The notes under the pieces: generated by a model
What the model was told of the DNA's origin: nothing
Database searches by the model: none
Seen by the model: only the letters and a program-made list of their open reading frames with translations
Source of the DNA: Parapedobacter koreensis
Lineage (GTDB): Bacteria > Bacteroidota > Bacteroidia > Sphingobacteriales > Sphingobacteriaceae
Reading direction: 5' to 3'
Assembly: GCF_900109365.1 (NCBI RefSeq)
Contig: NZ_FNZR01000004.1
Span: forward strand, 310,001 to 374,000
Length of the DNA: 64,000 nt
In this document: positions 63,945-64,000 of the stretch, one piece after another
Position numbering within the stretch: position 1 is the stretch's first letter
How the letters are laid out: each line of letters starts with the position of its first letter
Program-made: the position numbers and the translations under genes

Positions 63945-64000
63945 GTGAAAGTTTTGGTCTGTGCAATAGGCTTGGGTTGATTTTGTTAGCGAAGGAACGT

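Overview
The window is a chromosomal segment of a member of Bacteroidota, most likely Sphingobacteriaceae (a Parapedobacter- or Sphingobacterium-like genome; the family placement is inference). The signs are a SusC/SusD pair, a type IX secretion type-B C-terminal domain, a bacterial serine palmitoyltransferase, a Bacteroidota histone H1-like protein, an AroB / LysS / GyrB / FtsZ housekeeping set, and a recurring TAnnTTTG promoter core (the Bacteroidota -7 box), of which I list twelve exact copies upstream of genes. I see no tRNA, rRNA, insertion sequence, phage or CRISPR array.

Layout. 1-6 kb: 3' part of ftsZ (cut by the window edge), serine palmitoyltransferase, histone H1-like protein, a T9SS cargo protein and a TIM-barrel isomerase. 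6-18 kb: orphan LuxR-type response regulator, mscL, ChaN-like protein, rpmH-rnpA-yidD, tsaB, CorA, a GH130 / GT4 / helical-toroid glycan cluster, an OmpH-like lipoprotein and gyrB. 17.7-40.5 kb: a large carbohydrate locus opened by an AraC regulator. 40.5-53 kb: GT2 plus ABC exporter, M28 peptidase, DUF3748 beta-propeller, TonB-linked outer-membrane barrel, sufS-sufE and lysS. 53-64 kb: an ECF sigma factor followed by an unusual two-membrane protein, TPR histidine kinase, Tat-type alkaline phosphatase, HAD hydrolase plus proline dehydrogenase, S4 protein, small lipoprotein, aroB, ThuA and a TlpA-like thioredoxin.

Two systems stand out. (1) The 17.7-40.5 kb locus has SusC/SusD and three or four sialidase-fold beta-propeller proteins, but lacks the usual sialic-acid catabolic genes. 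Instead it has a pyruvate-aldolase of the DHDPS/NAL family, a fucose/D-arabinose-type isomerase and a ribulokinase. Together these fit a route for 3-deoxy-D-manno-octulosonate (Kdo): release by sialidase-fold hydrolases, import by an SSS symporter, aldol cleavage to pyruvate plus D-arabinose, isomerisation to D-ribulose and phosphorylation to D-ribulose-5-phosphate. This is a hypothesis built from gene content. (2) At 53.3-55.2 kb an ECF sigma factor is followed by a protein with a short cytoplasmic N-terminus, one inner-membrane helix, a long low-complexity periplasmic linker and a C-terminal outer-membrane beta-barrel. This is the layout of the recently described dual-membrane-spanning anti-sigma factors (Dma/Das pairs) of Bacteroides.

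Smaller regulatory signals include a six-copy GGTTAA array between the response regulator and mscL, a palindromic operator abutting the tlpA-like promoter, and two promoters (sufS, the S4 gene) so close to their start codons that the mRNAs are probably leaderless.
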